A DNA stretch of 64,000 bases, taken from contig NZ_JAXAFK010000001.1 in assembly GCF_033898505.1 (NCBI RefSeq), positions 2,604,001-2,668,000 of the forward strand. The letters run 5' to 3'. The translations under genes were made by a program, and so were the position numbers. Below, piece by piece: positions 38,266 through 47,856 of the stretch. The notes under the pieces were generated by a model. The model ran no database searches. It saw only the letters and a program-made list of their open reading frames with translations, and had not been told where the DNA came from. How positions within the stretch are numbered: position 1 is the stretch's first letter; every line of letters begins with the position of its first letter. The DNA comes from Pectobacterium carotovorum. GTDB taxonomy: Bacteria > Pseudomonadota > Gammaproteobacteria > Enterobacterales > Enterobacteriaceae.

Positions 38266-39480
38266 TTAATGATGCGCCCACTCGATGCTGCTGATATCCA
38301 CGCCCTGCTTGAACATTTCCCACAGCGGAGAAAGATCGCGCAGACGACCGATGGATTTACACACCAGCTCGATCGTGTAGTCGATCTCTTCTTCGGTGGT
38401 AAAACGTCCCAGCGAGAAACGGATCGAGCTATGCGCCAGCTCATCATTCATGCCCAGCGCACGTAACACGTAGGAGGGCTCCAGACTGGCCGACGTACAG
38501 GCAGAACCGGACGATACCGCCAGATCCTTGAGCGCCATAATCAGTGATTCACCTTCAACGTAGTTGAAGCTGACGTTCAGGATGTTAGGCGCGCCCTGTT
38601 CGATGTCACCATTCAGGTAGACTTCTTCAATATCATTAATACCGTTCCACAGACGATCGCGCAGCGTGCGCAGGCGATCCATTTCTGCGGTCATCTCTTC
38701 TTTCGCGATGCGGTAGGCTTCGCCCATCCCGACAATCTGGTGCACAGGCAAGGTGCCAGAACGCATGCCGCGCTCATGGCCGCCGCCGTGCATCTGCGCT
38801 TCAAGACGAATACGGGGTTTACGACGAACATACAGTGCTCCGATCCCTTTCGGTCCATAGATTTTATGGCCAGAGAAAGACATCAGATCCACTTTTAACT
38901 GGTTGAGATCGATAGGCAGTTTGCCTACGCTCTGCGTGGCATCGACGTGGAACACAATACCGCGACTGCGGCACATGTCGCCGATCGTTTCGATATCCTG
39001 CACAACACCGATTTCATTATTGACGTGCATGATGGAAACCAAAATGGTGTCCTCACGCATTGCCGCTTCGAGTTCAGCCAGATCGATAATGCCGTTACGC
39101 TGCGGGGCCAGATAGGTGACCTCGAAGCCTTCGCGTTCAAGCTGACGGCAGGTATCCAGCACGGCTTTGTGTTCGGTTTTGCTGGTGATGATGTGCTTGC
39201 CCTTCTTCTGGTAGAAGTTGGCAACACCTTTAATCGCGAGGTTATCGGCTTCGGTCGCGCCTGACGTGAAGACGATCTCACGTGGGTCGGCACCGACCAG
39301 CTCAGCAATTTGGTTACGGGCGATATCTACCGCCTCTTCCGCCTGCCAGCCAAAACGGTGGGAACGGGAAGCCGGGTTACCGAACGTACCGTCCAAAGTC
39401 AAAAACTGCATCATTTTCTCAGCGACGCGCGGGTCAACCGGCGTGGTGGCTGAGTAGTCGAGATAGATAGGTAACTTCAT
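38266..39480 (-). CDS. iscS: Cysteine desulfurase IscS
   Basis: 404 residues, as in E. coli. PLP enzyme supplying sulfur for Fe-S clusters and tRNA thiolation. PLP Lys lies in [11 protein letters not shown] near 206, and the mobile-loop catalytic Cys in [17 protein letters not shown] near 328. It begins [19 protein letters not shown]. Separated from iscR by 236 bases that contain a strong hairpin. Confidence 0.98.
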   Translation of the reverse strand: MKLPIYLDYSATTPVDPRVAEKMMQFLTLDGTFGNPASRSHRFGWQAEEAVDIARNQIAELVGADPREIVFTSGATEADNLAIKGVANFYQKKGKHIITSKTEHKAVLDTCRQLEREGFEVTYLAPQRNGIIDLAELEAAMREDTILVSIMHVNNEIGVVQDIETIGDMCRSRGIVFHVDATQSVGKLPIDLNQLKVDLMSFSGHKIYGPKGIGALYVRRKPRIRLEAQMHGGGHERGMRSGTLPVHQIVGMGEAYRIAKEEMTAEMDRLRTLRDRLWNGINDIEEVYLNGDIEQGAPNILNVSFNYVEGESLIMALKDLAVSSGSACTSASLEPSYVLRALGMNDELAHSSIRFSLGRFTTEEEIDYTIELVCKSIGRLRDLSPLWEMFKQGVDISSIEWAHH

Positions 39481-39677
39481 TGCTCATAAACTCCGTACAT
39501 CACTTCAAAACGTACAATGCGTTTTGTTTTATTGACAGGCTGTTTATACCCGCAACCTCTCGGGCCAATGCAAAAAATCTGACGATGTCATCGTTGGTAC
39601 AACATCGTGATAGTCGGGCTAACACCAACGCCACATTGGGCAATGTGGTCAGGATTATGCGGCTATCAGAAAGGCAA

Positions 39678-39707
39678 AACGTGATGAGTAAAGGTACTCA
39701 TCACGTT
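39678..39707 (-). promoter_or_regulatory. iscR 3' protective-type hairpin in the iscR-iscS spacer
   Basis: A perfect 13-bp stem, AACGTGATGAGTA and complement, with a 4-base loop begins 10 bases after the iscR stop. In E. coli a structure at this place stabilises the iscR segment when RyhB causes decay of iscSUA mRNA. The same role here is an inference from position. Confidence 0.6.
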
Positions 39708-39716
39708 GAAGGTGGA

Positions 39717-40211
39717 TCAGGCGCGCAGGTTAACGTTAATCGTTTCCTGGATTCGTCCATTGGCAGTGCGGCGAATGTCCGCATCCTGACGATCCGCCAC
39801 ATCCAGCACTTCCTTGTTGTTCACCAGCTCATCCAGCGTGATGTTATTCAGGAAGTCGGTGATACGGTCGCTCAGATCGCGCCACAGCGTGTGCGTCAGG
39901 CAGCGATCGCCACCCTGACAGCCTTCACGGCCCTGACAACGCGTTGCATCAACGGATTCATCGACGGCCGAAATGACCATGCCGACAGCAATTTCATTCG
40001 CGCTTTTACCCAGCAGGTAACCACCGCCTGGGCCACGCACGCTGGCAACCAGTCCATTCTTACGCAGGCGCGAAAATAGCTGCTCCAGATAAGACAATGA
40101 AATACCCTGGCGTTCAGAAATATCCGCCAATGGAACGGGTCCTTCCTGGGAGTGCAGAGCCACATCGAGCATGGCGGTAACGGCGTAACGGCCTTTGGAT
40201 GTCAGTCTCAT
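39717..40211 (-). CDS. iscR: Fe-S cluster regulator IscR
   Basis: 164 residues (E. coli 162). Rrf2-family winged helix starting [19 protein letters not shown]. Cluster ligands are in [18 protein letters not shown], three Cys and one His. The holo form represses the isc operon and the apo form activates other operons. ATG 40211 is chosen by homology; the frame extends to 40283. Two type-1 boxes lie upstream at 40282-40331. Confidence 0.97.
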   Translation of the reverse strand: MRLTSKGRYAVTAMLDVALHSQEGPVPLADISERQGISLSYLEQLFSRLRKNGLVASVRGPGGGYLLGKSANEIAVGMVISAVDESVDATRCQGREGCQGGDRCLTHTLWRDLSDRITDFLNNITLDELVNNKEVLDVADRQDADIRRTANGRIQETINVNLRA

Positions 40212-40230
40212 GATAGTGGTACCTGTAGAT

Positions 40231-40257
40231 AAAACATGTATTATGAAAACATGTATT
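40231..40257 (+). repeat. Tandem 12-bp repeat in the iscR leader
   Basis: AAAACATGTATT occurs twice, three bases apart, between the IscR boxes and the iscR start. Each unit contains the palindrome ACATGT. Its role is unknown. Confidence 0.5.
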
Positions 40258-40281
40258 GGCAGAACATATCGCGAGTCTGAC

Positions 40282-40306
40282 ATTCCTGAGTGTTTTAGTC
40301 AACTAT
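40282..40306 (-). promoter_or_regulatory. IscR type-1 binding site, promoter-proximal
   Basis: On the minus strand the 25-base site opens ATAGTTGACTAAAAC and closes ACTCAGGAAT, close to the ATASYYGACTRWWWYAGTCRRSTAT consensus. It abuts a second site, as in the E. coli iscR promoter. Confidence 0.8.
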
Positions 40307-40331
40307 TTAACCAAGTAAAATACTCAAGTAT
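40307..40331 (-). promoter_or_regulatory. IscR type-1 binding site, upstream copy
   Basis: The minus strand reads ATACTTGAGTATTTT then ACTTGGTTAA, matching most specified positions of the type-1 consensus. It touches the last bases of trmJ, so trmJ end and isc promoter overlap. Confidence 0.75.
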
Positions 40332-41056
40332 TATTCGTCGTGTGTTTTTTGTACCGAACTCAGTATTCCACGCAGGATGTTAAGTTCCTGACTTTCAGGT
40401 CTAGCGCGGGTAAACAGGCGGCGCAGTTTATTCATCACCTGACCTTGATGCGCCGGTCGGATAAACCCGGTTTGCAGCAGCGTTTGTTCAAGATGCTGAT
40501 AAAACCGCTCCAGATCGTCGACCAGCGGGTACGGCGACTCTTCGTGTTTCGGCTGCCCAGCCTGTAAGCGATCCAAATGTGCGATGCGTACTTCATAAGC
40601 AATAATCTGCACCGCCATCGCCAGATTGAGCGAGCTGTATTCCGGGTTCGCGGGAATCGCCACGTGGTAATGGCATTTCTGAAGCTCATCATTCGTCAGC
40701 CCCACACGTTCTCGCCCAAACACCAGCGCTACCGGCGCGTGTTCCGCTTCCTGCGCGCTGCGAACGCCGCACTCGCGTGGTTCCAGCATCGGCCAGGGTA
40801 AGGTGCGGGAACGTGCGCTGGTGCCAACGACCAGACCACAGCCTTCGAGCGCCTGATCGAATGAATCAACAATGGTGGCATTACCGATAACATCGCTGGC
40901 GCCTGCCGCCAACGCAATTGCCTGTGAATCAGGCTTAACCAACGGGTTGACCAGATAAAGTTTGCTTAACCCCATGGTTTTCATCGCTCTGGCCACTGAC
41001 CCCATATTGCCAGTGTGCGACGTTTCAACCAGAACAATGCGAATATTGTCTAACAT
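40331..41056 (-). CDS. trmJ: tRNA (cytidine/uridine-2'-O-) methyltransferase TrmJ
   Basis: 241 residues (E. coli 246). SPOUT-class enzyme methylating the ribose of tRNA position 32. The N-terminal [25 protein letters not shown], seen in two halves, and the knot region ([31 protein letters not shown]) are conserved. Upstream of iscR, as in E. coli. Confidence 0.96.
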   Translation of the reverse strand: MLDNIRIVLVETSHTGNMGSVARAMKTMGLSKLYLVNPLVKPDSQAIALAAGASDVIGNATIVDSFDQALEGCGLVVGTSARSRTLPWPMLEPRECGVRSAQEAEHAPVALVFGRERVGLTNDELQKCHYHVAIPANPEYSSLNLAMAVQIIAYEVRIAHLDRLQAGQPKHEESPYPLVDDLERFYQHLEQTLLQTGFIRPAHQGQVMNKLRRLFTRARPESQELNILRGILSSVQKTHDE

Positions 41057-41206
41057 ATGAACTCTGTTATGCGATAGATAGAAGGAAGTGGTGCGAAAAG
41101 GAAACCGCCGTACTTTAACACAAACTTAGCTGTTTTACTTTTCTGCTGCTCTGCTGCTATACTTTGCGCCGCTTTCCGTTCTTTAACATTCCAGTGGACC
41201 GATACC

Positions 41207-42010
41207 ATGCATCCGATGCTCAACATCGCTATACGCGCTGCGCGTAAAGCCGGTAATTTAATTGCCAAGAACTATGAAACGCCAGACGCCGTCGAAGCCA
41301 GCCAGAAAGGCAGCAACGATTTTGTGACCAACGTCGATCGGGATGCAGAACGTCTGATCATTGAAGTCATCCGCAAATCTTACCCACAGCACACCATCAT
41401 TGGTGAAGAGTGTGGCGAGCTGGCTGGTGAAGATCCGGCAGTACAATGGGTTATCGATCCTCTGGATGGCACCACCAACTTCATCAAACGTTTACCTCAC
41501 TTCGCTGTATCTATCGCGGTCCGCATTAAAGGCCGTACCGAAGTTGCCGTCGTTTACGATCCTATGCGTAATGAACTGTTTACCGCGACCCGTGGTCAAG
41601 GCGCACAGCTGAATGGCTATCGTCTGCGCAGCAGCACTGCTCGCGATCTGGAAGGCACCGTACTGGCAACAGGCTTCCCCTTCAAATTAAAGCAGCACAG
41701 CAAAAGCTATATCAATGCCATCGGCGCACTGTTCACCCACTGTGCGGATTTCCGCCGTACGGGCTCTGCCGCACTGGATCTGGCGTATGTTGCCGCGGGT
41801 CGCGTTGACGGCTTCTTTGAAATCGGCCTGAAGCCGTGGGATTTCGCTGGCGGCGAGCTGCTGGTTCGTGAAGCAGGCGGGATCGTAACGGACTTTGTTG
41901 GTGGACATAACTATATGGCGTCCGGCAACCTGGTTGCAGGCAACCCGCGTGTAGTGAAAGCCATGCTGAGCACTATCCGTGAAGAACTGAGCGACGCACT
42001 GAAACGCTAA
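41207..42010 (+). CDS. suhB: Inositol-1-monophosphatase / Nus factor SuhB
   Basis: 267 residues, the E. coli length. The metal-binding signature WVIDPLDGTTNF is near 82-93 and the second motif WDFAGGELLVREAGG near 206-220. It hydrolyses inositol phosphate and also joins the rRNA antitermination complex. Divergent from trmJ. The hairpin CAGCCCC/GGGGCTG with a T-rich tail follows at 42024-42070. Confidence 0.97.
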   Translation: MHPMLNIAIRAARKAGNLIAKNYETPDAVEASQKGSNDFVTNVDRDAERLIIEVIRKSYPQHTIIGEECGELAGEDPAVQWVIDPLDGTTNFIKRLPHFAVSIAVRIKGRTEVAVVYDPMRNELFTATRGQGAQLNGYRLRSSTARDLEGTVLATGFPFKLKQHSKSYINAIGALFTHCADFRRTGSAALDLAYVAAGRVDGFFEIGLKPWDFAGGELLVREAGGIVTDFVGGHNYMASGNLVAGNPRVVKAMLSTIREELSDALKR

Positions 42011-42023
42011 TCTCGATCGACTT

Positions 42024-42070
42024 CAGCCCCTACATAAAAACGCAAGGGGCTGGAGTTGTTATTTTTCTTT
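42024..42070 (+). terminator. suhB terminator
   Basis: CAGCCCC pairs with GGGGCTG over a 15-base loop and a T-rich stretch follows (GTTGTTATTTTTCTTT). Confidence 0.65.
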
Positions 42071-42105
42071 ACATATGAATCCTGTATACGCATTGTTTAT
42101 CCTTA

Positions 42106-42124
42106 TACGATAATAATTATCAAC
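42106..42124 (+). promoter_or_regulatory. Fur box upstream of the iron ABC transporter
   Basis: The palindrome GATAATAATTATC (42109-42121) is the core of a Fur box, about 60 bases before the first gene. It implies repression by Fe2+-Fur. Confidence 0.8.
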
Positions 42125-42179
42125 CGCATTACACTGATAACTTCATCACATTGATAAACTGTGAATTAGGATCGCCACC

Positions 42180-43298
42180 ATGTTAAGAAAATCAGTAAGA
42201 TCGCTCTTTCTGACCGCACTCTGCACCACTCCGTTTTTCAGCTACGCCACCCAATATCCTCTTACCGTCACCGATCTCGACGGAAAAAGTGTCACGATTA
42301 AACAAGAGCCACAGCGCATCATTCTGCAAGATGGCCGCGATATTATGGCGATGGCATTGCTCGACCGCGATAATCCTTTCCAGCGTCTGGTCGCCTGGAA
42401 CAATCTGGCGAAAAAGCAGGACACCGCCACCTGGGACATGCTGAAAGGAAAATGGCCTCAGTCCGTCGGCATTTTGGATATGGGGTTCAGTGACAAAGGC
42501 AACGTCGATCTGGAAAGCGTGCTGTCAAAACAACCTGACTTGATGATTGCCCAACTGCGTGCCAAAGCGGCGCTGAAAGAAAGCGGCGTGATCGACAAGC
42601 TCAACGCGCTCAATATTCCGGTACTGTTTGTCGACTATGAAGTGAATCCGGCCAAAGATACCGCCCCCAGCATCGACCTGTTGGGTCAGGTTCTGAACCG
42701 TGAAGCCAATGCTAAAGCGTATACCGATTTCTACCGTAAACACCTCAACGACATTCAGCAGAAAACCGCTGCGATCACACCAAAACCGAGCATCTTTATT
42801 GAACCGATTGCCGGAAACTCGGACTCCTGCTGCTTCACACACAGCAACAGCGGCTGGGGCGGATTAGTTGAAGCGGTCGGGGCGAAAAATATTGGTTCAG
42901 ATTTGCTGCCGGGCGCAACGGGTTTTGTCTCGCTGGAAAAAATCATCAGCATGAAACCTGATGCCTACATCATGACGGGTTCTAAACGTGGCAACAGTCA
43001 GGTCCTGCCGTTAGGCTATGGCGCCAGCGTCGACGATGTCCGCGCTCAAGCCAATACGCTGTTAAGCCGTACTGGCATTAGCCAGATTCCGGCAGTTGAG
43101 GCGAAGCACGTTTATGGCGTTTACCACCATTTCTACAACCACCCCTACAACATTGTCGGTATGGAATATCTGGCAAAGGACATTTATCCTCAGGCGTTTA
43201 CCAGCCTGAATCCTGATGACACGTATCACCATATCATTCAAAATTTTACCTCGCTGCCTGACAGTGACTTTATCTTTGCCTGGAAACAAGGTGAGTAA
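42180..43298 (+). CDS. Iron ABC transporter periplasmic binding protein
   Basis: 372 residues with a signal peptide (MLRKSVRSLFLTALCTTPFFSYA). Class III binding protein of the FecB/FhuD/BtuF type: VTDLDGKSVTIKQEPQRII opens the first lobe and a TroA-like fold follows. A vicinal Cys pair in SDSCCFTHSNSGWGG lies near the hinge and is shared with the orphan paralogue at 47857. First gene of a three-gene operon under a Fur box. Cargo is probably an Fe3+ chelate; its identity is not visible. Confidence 0.87.
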   Translation: MLRKSVRSLFLTALCTTPFFSYATQYPLTVTDLDGKSVTIKQEPQRIILQDGRDIMAMALLDRDNPFQRLVAWNNLAKKQDTATWDMLKGKWPQSVGILDMGFSDKGNVDLESVLSKQPDLMIAQLRAKAALKESGVIDKLNALNIPVLFVDYEVNPAKDTAPSIDLLGQVLNREANAKAYTDFYRKHLNDIQQKTAAITPKPSIFIEPIAGNSDSCCFTHSNSGWGGLVEAVGAKNIGSDLLPGATGFVSLEKIISMKPDAYIMTGSKRGNSQVLPLGYGASVDDVRAQANTLLSRTGISQIPAVEAKHVYGVYHHFYNHPYNIVGMEYLAKDIYPQAFTSLNPDDTYHHIIQNFTSLPDSDFIFAWKQGE

Positions 43299-43304
43299 TT
43301 TTTC

Positions 43305-44387
43305 ATGAGTACAACCACTGAACCGGGCATCCGCACTCCTGTTGCGGATGCCAACACCGTTATGGACAACTACCGCGGCATCATTCGACGCCGCGTGGGT
43401 GTTATGGCGATACTGCTGTTGATCATCATCGGCTCGTTGTTACTGGATTTCACGATGGGGCCTTCAGGCCTGACGCTTGATGTGCTTTGGCAGACGCTGA
43501 CCGATCCGGCCAGCGCCGATGCGGGTACACGCGTGATCGTCTGGGATATTCGTCTGCCTTACGCGCTGATGGCGATTGTTGTCGGGCTGGCGCTCGGCCT
43601 GGCTGGTGCAGAAATGCAAACCATCCTGAACAACCCGTTGGCCAGTCCGTTTACGCTCGGCGTATCTTCCGCCGCCGCATTCGGCGCCGCGCTGGCTATC
43701 GTTCTCGGCATCGGTATCCCCGGTATTCCGGCTCAGTGGTTTATTTCTGCAAACGCCTTTATCTTTGCGCTGCTGGCAGCCTTGCTGCTTGATGGGATTA
43801 CGCGCTGGACGCAGGTCGCCACCTCTGGCGTCGTGCTATTCGGTATCGCGCTGGTGTTCACCTTCAACGCGCTGGTTTCCATGCTCCAGTTCATCGCCAA
43901 CGAAGACACGCTGCAAGGTCTGGTGTTCTGGACGATGGGCAGTCTGGCCCGCGCCTCGTGGGAAAAACTGGGTATCCTGCTGCTGGTGCTCGCTATCGTG
44001 ATGCCAATTTCACTGATGAGCTCATGGAAACTGACCGCACTGCGGTTGGGTGAAGATCGCGCCGTGAGTTTTGGCATTAACGTCCGCCGCCTGCGTCTGG
44101 CGACGCTGCTGCGCATCAGTATTTTGTCCGCCATTTCAGTCGCGTTTGTCGGCCCCATCGGCTTTATCGGTCTGGTGGCTCCGCATATCGCACGTATGGT
44201 TTTCGGTGAAGATCACCGCTTCTATCTGCCTGCCAGTGCATTAACTGGCGCGCTGGTGCTGTCGATGGCGTCCGTCGCCTCGAAAAACCTCATCCCCGGC
44301 GTCATTATCCCGGTTGGTATCGTCACATCACTGGTTGGCGTGCCATTCTTCCTGAGTATTATCCTGCGCCACAGAGGAAACGTATGA
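43305..44387 (+). CDS. Iron ABC transporter permease (FecCD family)
   Basis: 360 residues with about nine or ten membrane segments after a cytoplasmic N-terminus. Family motifs include RLPYALMAIVVGLALGLAGAEMQTILNNPLASPFTLG and GFIGLVAPHIARMVFGEDHR, each given here as overlapping short parts of the protein. It forms the inner-membrane channel, probably as a homodimer because only one permease gene is present. It is six bases after the binding protein and overlaps the ATPase gene by four bases. Confidence 0.9.
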   Translation: MSTTTEPGIRTPVADANTVMDNYRGIIRRRVGVMAILLLIIIGSLLLDFTMGPSGLTLDVLWQTLTDPASADAGTRVIVWDIRLPYALMAIVVGLALGLAGAEMQTILNNPLASPFTLGVSSAAAFGAALAIVLGIGIPGIPAQWFISANAFIFALLAALLLDGITRWTQVATSGVVLFGIALVFTFNALVSMLQFIANEDTLQGLVFWTMGSLARASWEKLGILLLVLAIVMPISLMSSWKLTALRLGEDRAVSFGINVRRLRLATLLRISILSAISVAFVGPIGFIGLVAPHIARMVFGEDHRFYLPASALTGALVLSMASVASKNLIPGVIIPVGIVTSLVGVPFFLSIILRHRGNV

Positions 44388-45184
44388 GCCAGCACACCTC
44401 TTCTGGATTACGCCTTTCCCACTTTCGCGCCGGTTACCCCAAGCGTCAGGTGATTCGCGATCTGTCCGTCCCAGAGCTGCCGCGCGGGAAGATTACCGTG
44501 CTGCTCGGCCCCAACGGCAGCGGTAAATCCACGCTGCTGCGTGCAATGGCAGGTCTGAACGCTTCTGAAGGCGAACTGTGGCTGGATGACACCAACCTGA
44601 TGACATTGCCGTTCGCCCAGCGGGCGGAAAAAGTCGTTTATCTGCCGCAGTCCCTGCCCGCAGGCGTTCACCTGCACGTTCTGGAATCGATTATCGTCGC
44701 ACAGCGTGCGTCCGGCGGCATGCACAATGCCGAAAAGCAGGATGAAGTCATGAGCCTGCTGCGTCAGTTGGGCATTGAACATCTGGCGTTAAGCTATCTC
44801 GACCAGCTCTCCGGCGGACAGAAACAGCTGGTTGGGTTAGCACAATCGCTGATCCGTCAACCCTCGCTGCTCCTGCTGGACGAACCGCTCAGTGCGCTGG
44901 ATCTGAACTATCAGTTCCACGTCATGGATTTGGTGCGTAAGGAAACACGTAAGCGCAACATCATCACCGTCGTGGTGGTGCATGACATCAATATCGCACT
45001 GCGTCACGGCGACCACGTACTGATGCTGCAAAACGGCAATCTGATTGCCAACGGCGCGCCGGCTGAGGTCATCAGCCCGGAAAGCCTGTCTGCGGTCTAT
45101 GGCGTGCGTGGACGCATCGAGCGCTGTTCACAGGGCGTGCCGCAGGTGATTATCGACGGGCTGGTCAGCGAACCGACCATCTAA
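44384..45184 (+). CDS. Iron ABC transporter ATP-binding protein
   Basis: 266 residues. Walker A GPNGSGKST, signature LSGGQKQLVGLAQ, Walker B LLLLDEPLSALD and the switch His in VVVHDINIAL are all present. It drives import with the permease. The ATGA overlap with the permease suggests translational coupling. A terminator follows at 45204. Confidence 0.93.
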   Translation: MSQHTSSGLRLSHFRAGYPKRQVIRDLSVPELPRGKITVLLGPNGSGKSTLLRAMAGLNASEGELWLDDTNLMTLPFAQRAEKVVYLPQSLPAGVHLHVLESIIVAQRASGGMHNAEKQDEVMSLLRQLGIEHLALSYLDQLSGGQKQLVGLAQSLIRQPSLLLLDEPLSALDLNYQFHVMDLVRKETRKRNIITVVVVHDINIALRHGDHVLMLQNGNLIANGAPAEVISPESLSAVYGVRGRIERCSQGVPQVIIDGLVSEPTI

Positions 45185-45203
45185 GCCTGCTGCTGAACGA
45201 GTA

Positions 45204-45231
45204 GACGGTGAGTCCCCTCACCGTCTTCCTT
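45204..45231 (+). terminator. Terminator of the iron ABC operon
   Basis: GACGGTGAG and CTCACCGTC form a perfect 9-bp stem with a 4-base loop, followed by TTCCTT. Confidence 0.65.
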
Positions 45232-45286
45232 ACCTTGGGCTACGACGCTGATTCACCGCGTCAGAATTATTCACTCCGTACATATT

Positions 45287-45634
45287 TCACTCCGTACACA
45301 TTGCGCCGTTTTCAACACCGGTGTTAGAAGCAAGCCCATCACGCATATTCGTCAGCATGTTCTCAAACAAACGCAATGCCAAACCAATGCTGTTTACGTT
45401 GTAGTATAACGGCGCGTCATAATGCTTCAGATAATGTTCGAACTCTGGTTTATCGATCAGTTTATAAATCGCCGTAAATCGCAAAATAAGGTGACGGCAA
45501 TTATTGAGATAGAGATCAAGCGTGCGGTAATCGCTTTTCATTAGCTGAGTAAGCAACGCGGTCATATGTTCGAATTCCGTCAATAACGACGCATAATCCC
45601 CCAAATTTTCCGCACTGTGCTCAGTCGATTCCAT
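45287..45634 (-). CDS. Small protein of unknown function
   Basis: 115 residues with no recognised domain. It is predicted mostly helical, with LLTEFEHMTALLTQLM, LYLNNCRHLILRF and LALRLFENMLTNM as amphipathic segments and a single internal Cys plus one near the C-terminus. GGGGAG stands eight bases before ATG 45634, and the codon use fits the neighbours, so it is likely a real gene. It is 86 bases downstream of the chemoreceptor on the same strand, so cotranscription is possible. I do not assign a function. Confidence 0.6.
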   Translation of the reverse strand: MESTEHSAENLGDYASLLTEFEHMTALLTQLMKSDYRTLDLYLNNCRHLILRFTAIYKLIDKPEFEHYLKHYDAPLYYNVNSIGLALRLFENMLTNMRDGLASNTGVENGAMCTE

Positions 45635-45720
45635 ATCGTCATCTCCCCTGGTTTTTCACCACTGGCCAATTGAGCTTCTGGCCGCATGCCGCCTCACTGC
45701 ACAGCACACGGCTTGAGGGA

Positions 45721-47388
45721 TCAGAAACGCTGCCAGTCCGCTTCATCCTGAGCAACAGCACTTTTTTTCCTCACGGGCGAAAGGCGCGGCGCGGATATTC
45801 CCGGTAGCACGGATGCAGAAGCGGAAGCCAGCGCCATAGGGGTCATCTGTCCCACAATGAACTGCCCCACCAGTTGGCTCAGCGTGCTTGCCTGCTCTTG
45901 TAGCGACTGCGATGCCGCAGAAGCTTCCTCCACCAATGAGGCGTTTTGCTGAGTCACATCATCCATCTGGTTGACGGCCTGATGCACCTGACTGATACCC
46001 CGGCTTTGTTCCTCGGTTGCCGCCGCGATTTCATTCACCAAATCCGTCACCTGCTGGATCGCGTCTTTCATCGCCGACATGTTTTTCCCTACATCGCTGG
46101 CTTGTTCAACGCCTGTCGATACCAGCGAGTTTGAGGAATCAATCAAATCCTTGATTTCACGCGCCGCCGTGGACGAACGCTGTGCCAGCGTGCGAACTTC
46201 ACCCGCAACCACCGCAAAACCGCGCCCCTGCTCACCGGCGCGCGCCGCTTCTACCGCCGCATTTAGGGCAAGAATATTGGTCTGAAAGGCAATGCCTTCG
46301 ATAAGAGCAATGATGTCGGTGATCTTGCCTGAGCTGGTGCGAATATGTTCCATCGTATTCAGCATCGTGTTGACCGAATCCGCACTATTGATGGAAATCC
46401 GGCTAGCGTTCCCCGCCAGCAGGCTCGCCTGTTGCGTGTTCTCCGCGTTCTGGCGCACCGTCTCGCTGATTTCCGTCATACTGGCAGCGGTTTGTTCCAG
46501 CGAAGCGGCCTGTTCTTCGGTGCGGGATGACAAATCTTCATTGCCTGCTGCAATCTGCGTTGCCGCGCTGCTCACCGACTGCGATGAAGCACTCACCGAA
46601 GCCAGCGCCGAAGAGACCCGATTCATCAGGCTATTAAAGGCGCGGGCGGTATTTCCCACTTCATCCTTGCGCCGATCGTCAGCTTGAATCGTCAGGTCGA
46701 GATGGGTGCTAACGCTTTCCATCGTTTGACTCATATTGTTCAAGCTCTTTCTGATGCCCAGAATGGTTCTCACTGCAAAAAAGCCGATCAACAGCAACAC
46801 CAATAACGTACCGGATAGCAGACCAAACCACGTTTGTTCATAGATCCGTTGATTCACCTGACGCAGCGCGTCGCCCATTTCAACATTCAGATCGAACTGT
46901 TTACGGTAATTGGCGAGCAAGTTACGCACCGCTTCTCCAGGCCCGCCCGCTCCCTGTAGCAAACCAAGCGCGATCTCGTTTTGGTTCGCCTTTGACGCGT
47001 TAATAAAAACGGGTAGCGACGCCTGTAACTTTTTGGTCAGATCAATCGCCGTGTTGGTCAGTTGTCGATCCTCCTCGCTGGAAGCATCATTTATCAGGTA
47101 GTACTCATTGAGTTGCTTTATTTCCTCAATGGTTCTATTGATGTCCTGCTCGATCGCGGGCAGCTTACGATCGTCATCCGTGGTCTGGTGACGATACAAG
47201 AAAAGCACCAGCGAATTGCTTTTATCCACCAGACTATTTAAATCTTTGATGCTCGGAATCGCATTGTCTTGAACATATTCAAAACGAGACTGGAACCCTG
47301 ATAACAATGATAAAGTGACTATAACTAATGAGATAAGTGCTAGCGACATTAGTGAAAACGTCAGCAGCAAGCGTTGCGTGATATTCAT
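45721..47388 (-). CDS. Methyl-accepting chemotaxis protein
   Basis: 555 residues. The first membrane helix is at about 8-30, the periplasmic four-helix-bundle sensor at about 35-190, the second helix at about 192-212, then HAMP and a cytoplasmic signalling domain. The hairpin tip shows [20 protein letters not shown] and [17 protein letters not shown]. The C-terminus ends DWQRF, a variant of the NWETF pentapeptide that tethers CheR and CheB, so this is a Tsr/Tar-like high-abundance type. The ligand is unknown; iron uptake genes flank it. Confidence 0.95.
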   Translation of the reverse strand: MNITQRLLLTFSLMSLALISLVIVTLSLLSGFQSRFEYVQDNAIPSIKDLNSLVDKSNSLVLFLYRHQTTDDDRKLPAIEQDINRTIEEIKQLNEYYLINDASSEEDRQLTNTAIDLTKKLQASLPVFINASKANQNEIALGLLQGAGGPGEAVRNLLANYRKQFDLNVEMGDALRQVNQRIYEQTWFGLLSGTLLVLLLIGFFAVRTILGIRKSLNNMSQTMESVSTHLDLTIQADDRRKDEVGNTARAFNSLMNRVSSALASVSASSQSVSSAATQIAAGNEDLSSRTEEQAASLEQTAASMTEISETVRQNAENTQQASLLAGNASRISINSADSVNTMLNTMEHIRTSSGKITDIIALIEGIAFQTNILALNAAVEAARAGEQGRGFAVVAGEVRTLAQRSSTAAREIKDLIDSSNSLVSTGVEQASDVGKNMSAMKDAIQQVTDLVNEIAAATEEQSRGISQVHQAVNQMDDVTQQNASLVEEASAASQSLQEQASTLSQLVGQFIVGQMTPMALASASASVLPGISAPRLSPVRKKSAVAQDEADWQRF

Positions 47389-47731
47389 AACCGCTCCATT
47401 TTTGAATTTTTATACCGCACTTTTTTCCTGATTCCGGCATGCCGAATAAACAACGTCGTCCTCCCTACGTGGCATATTGAATAAAAATCAGACATACCTT
47501 TACCACTTTCAATTATCGCCACAGAAGCGAACAGCTTGATAGCATTGATCGCCAAAACCATTTAATAATCTCAAATCAATAATCAACAACTATCAAAACA
47601 AGATAATCGATCGTCAAAAACATCTGACGATCCTGTAACCAAATAAATGAGAAGGGAAACGTTTGCTTTACGCTCTCATAGAACAAAGAATGCGGGGAAT
47701 CGATGAGGGGCTGAACCAGCGAAAAAGGCAT

Positions 47732-47769
47732 AAAAAAAGCACTGAACGATGAGATTCAGTGCTTTTTTA
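47732..47769. terminator. Bidirectional-type terminator downstream of the orphan binding protein
   Basis: AAAAAAAGCACTGAA pairs with TTCAGTGCTTTTTTA over an 8-base loop. It lies about 90 bases beyond the stop of the 47857 gene, with an ERIC remnant between. Confidence 0.8.
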
Positions 47770-47791
47770 TTATCTGACCAGTTATCTGATA

Positions 47792-47852
47792 GGCCCTAAA
47801 TAATTCGCGTTTCAGGTGCTAACGCACACGCAACTTGAAGTATGACGGATAT
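47792..47852 (+). repeat. Internally deleted ERIC remnant
   Basis: 61 bases hold the left end (CCCTAAATAATTCG) and the right end (AACTTGAAGTATGACGGATAT) of an ERIC element without its core. It is placed between a stop codon and its terminator. Confidence 0.75.
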
Positions 47853-47856
47853 CGCG

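Noticed and set aside
47389..47731. FliA (sigma-28) promoter for the chemoreceptor
   Set aside because: TAAAG-like halves were seen but no GCCGATAA at the right distance, so I do not claim one.
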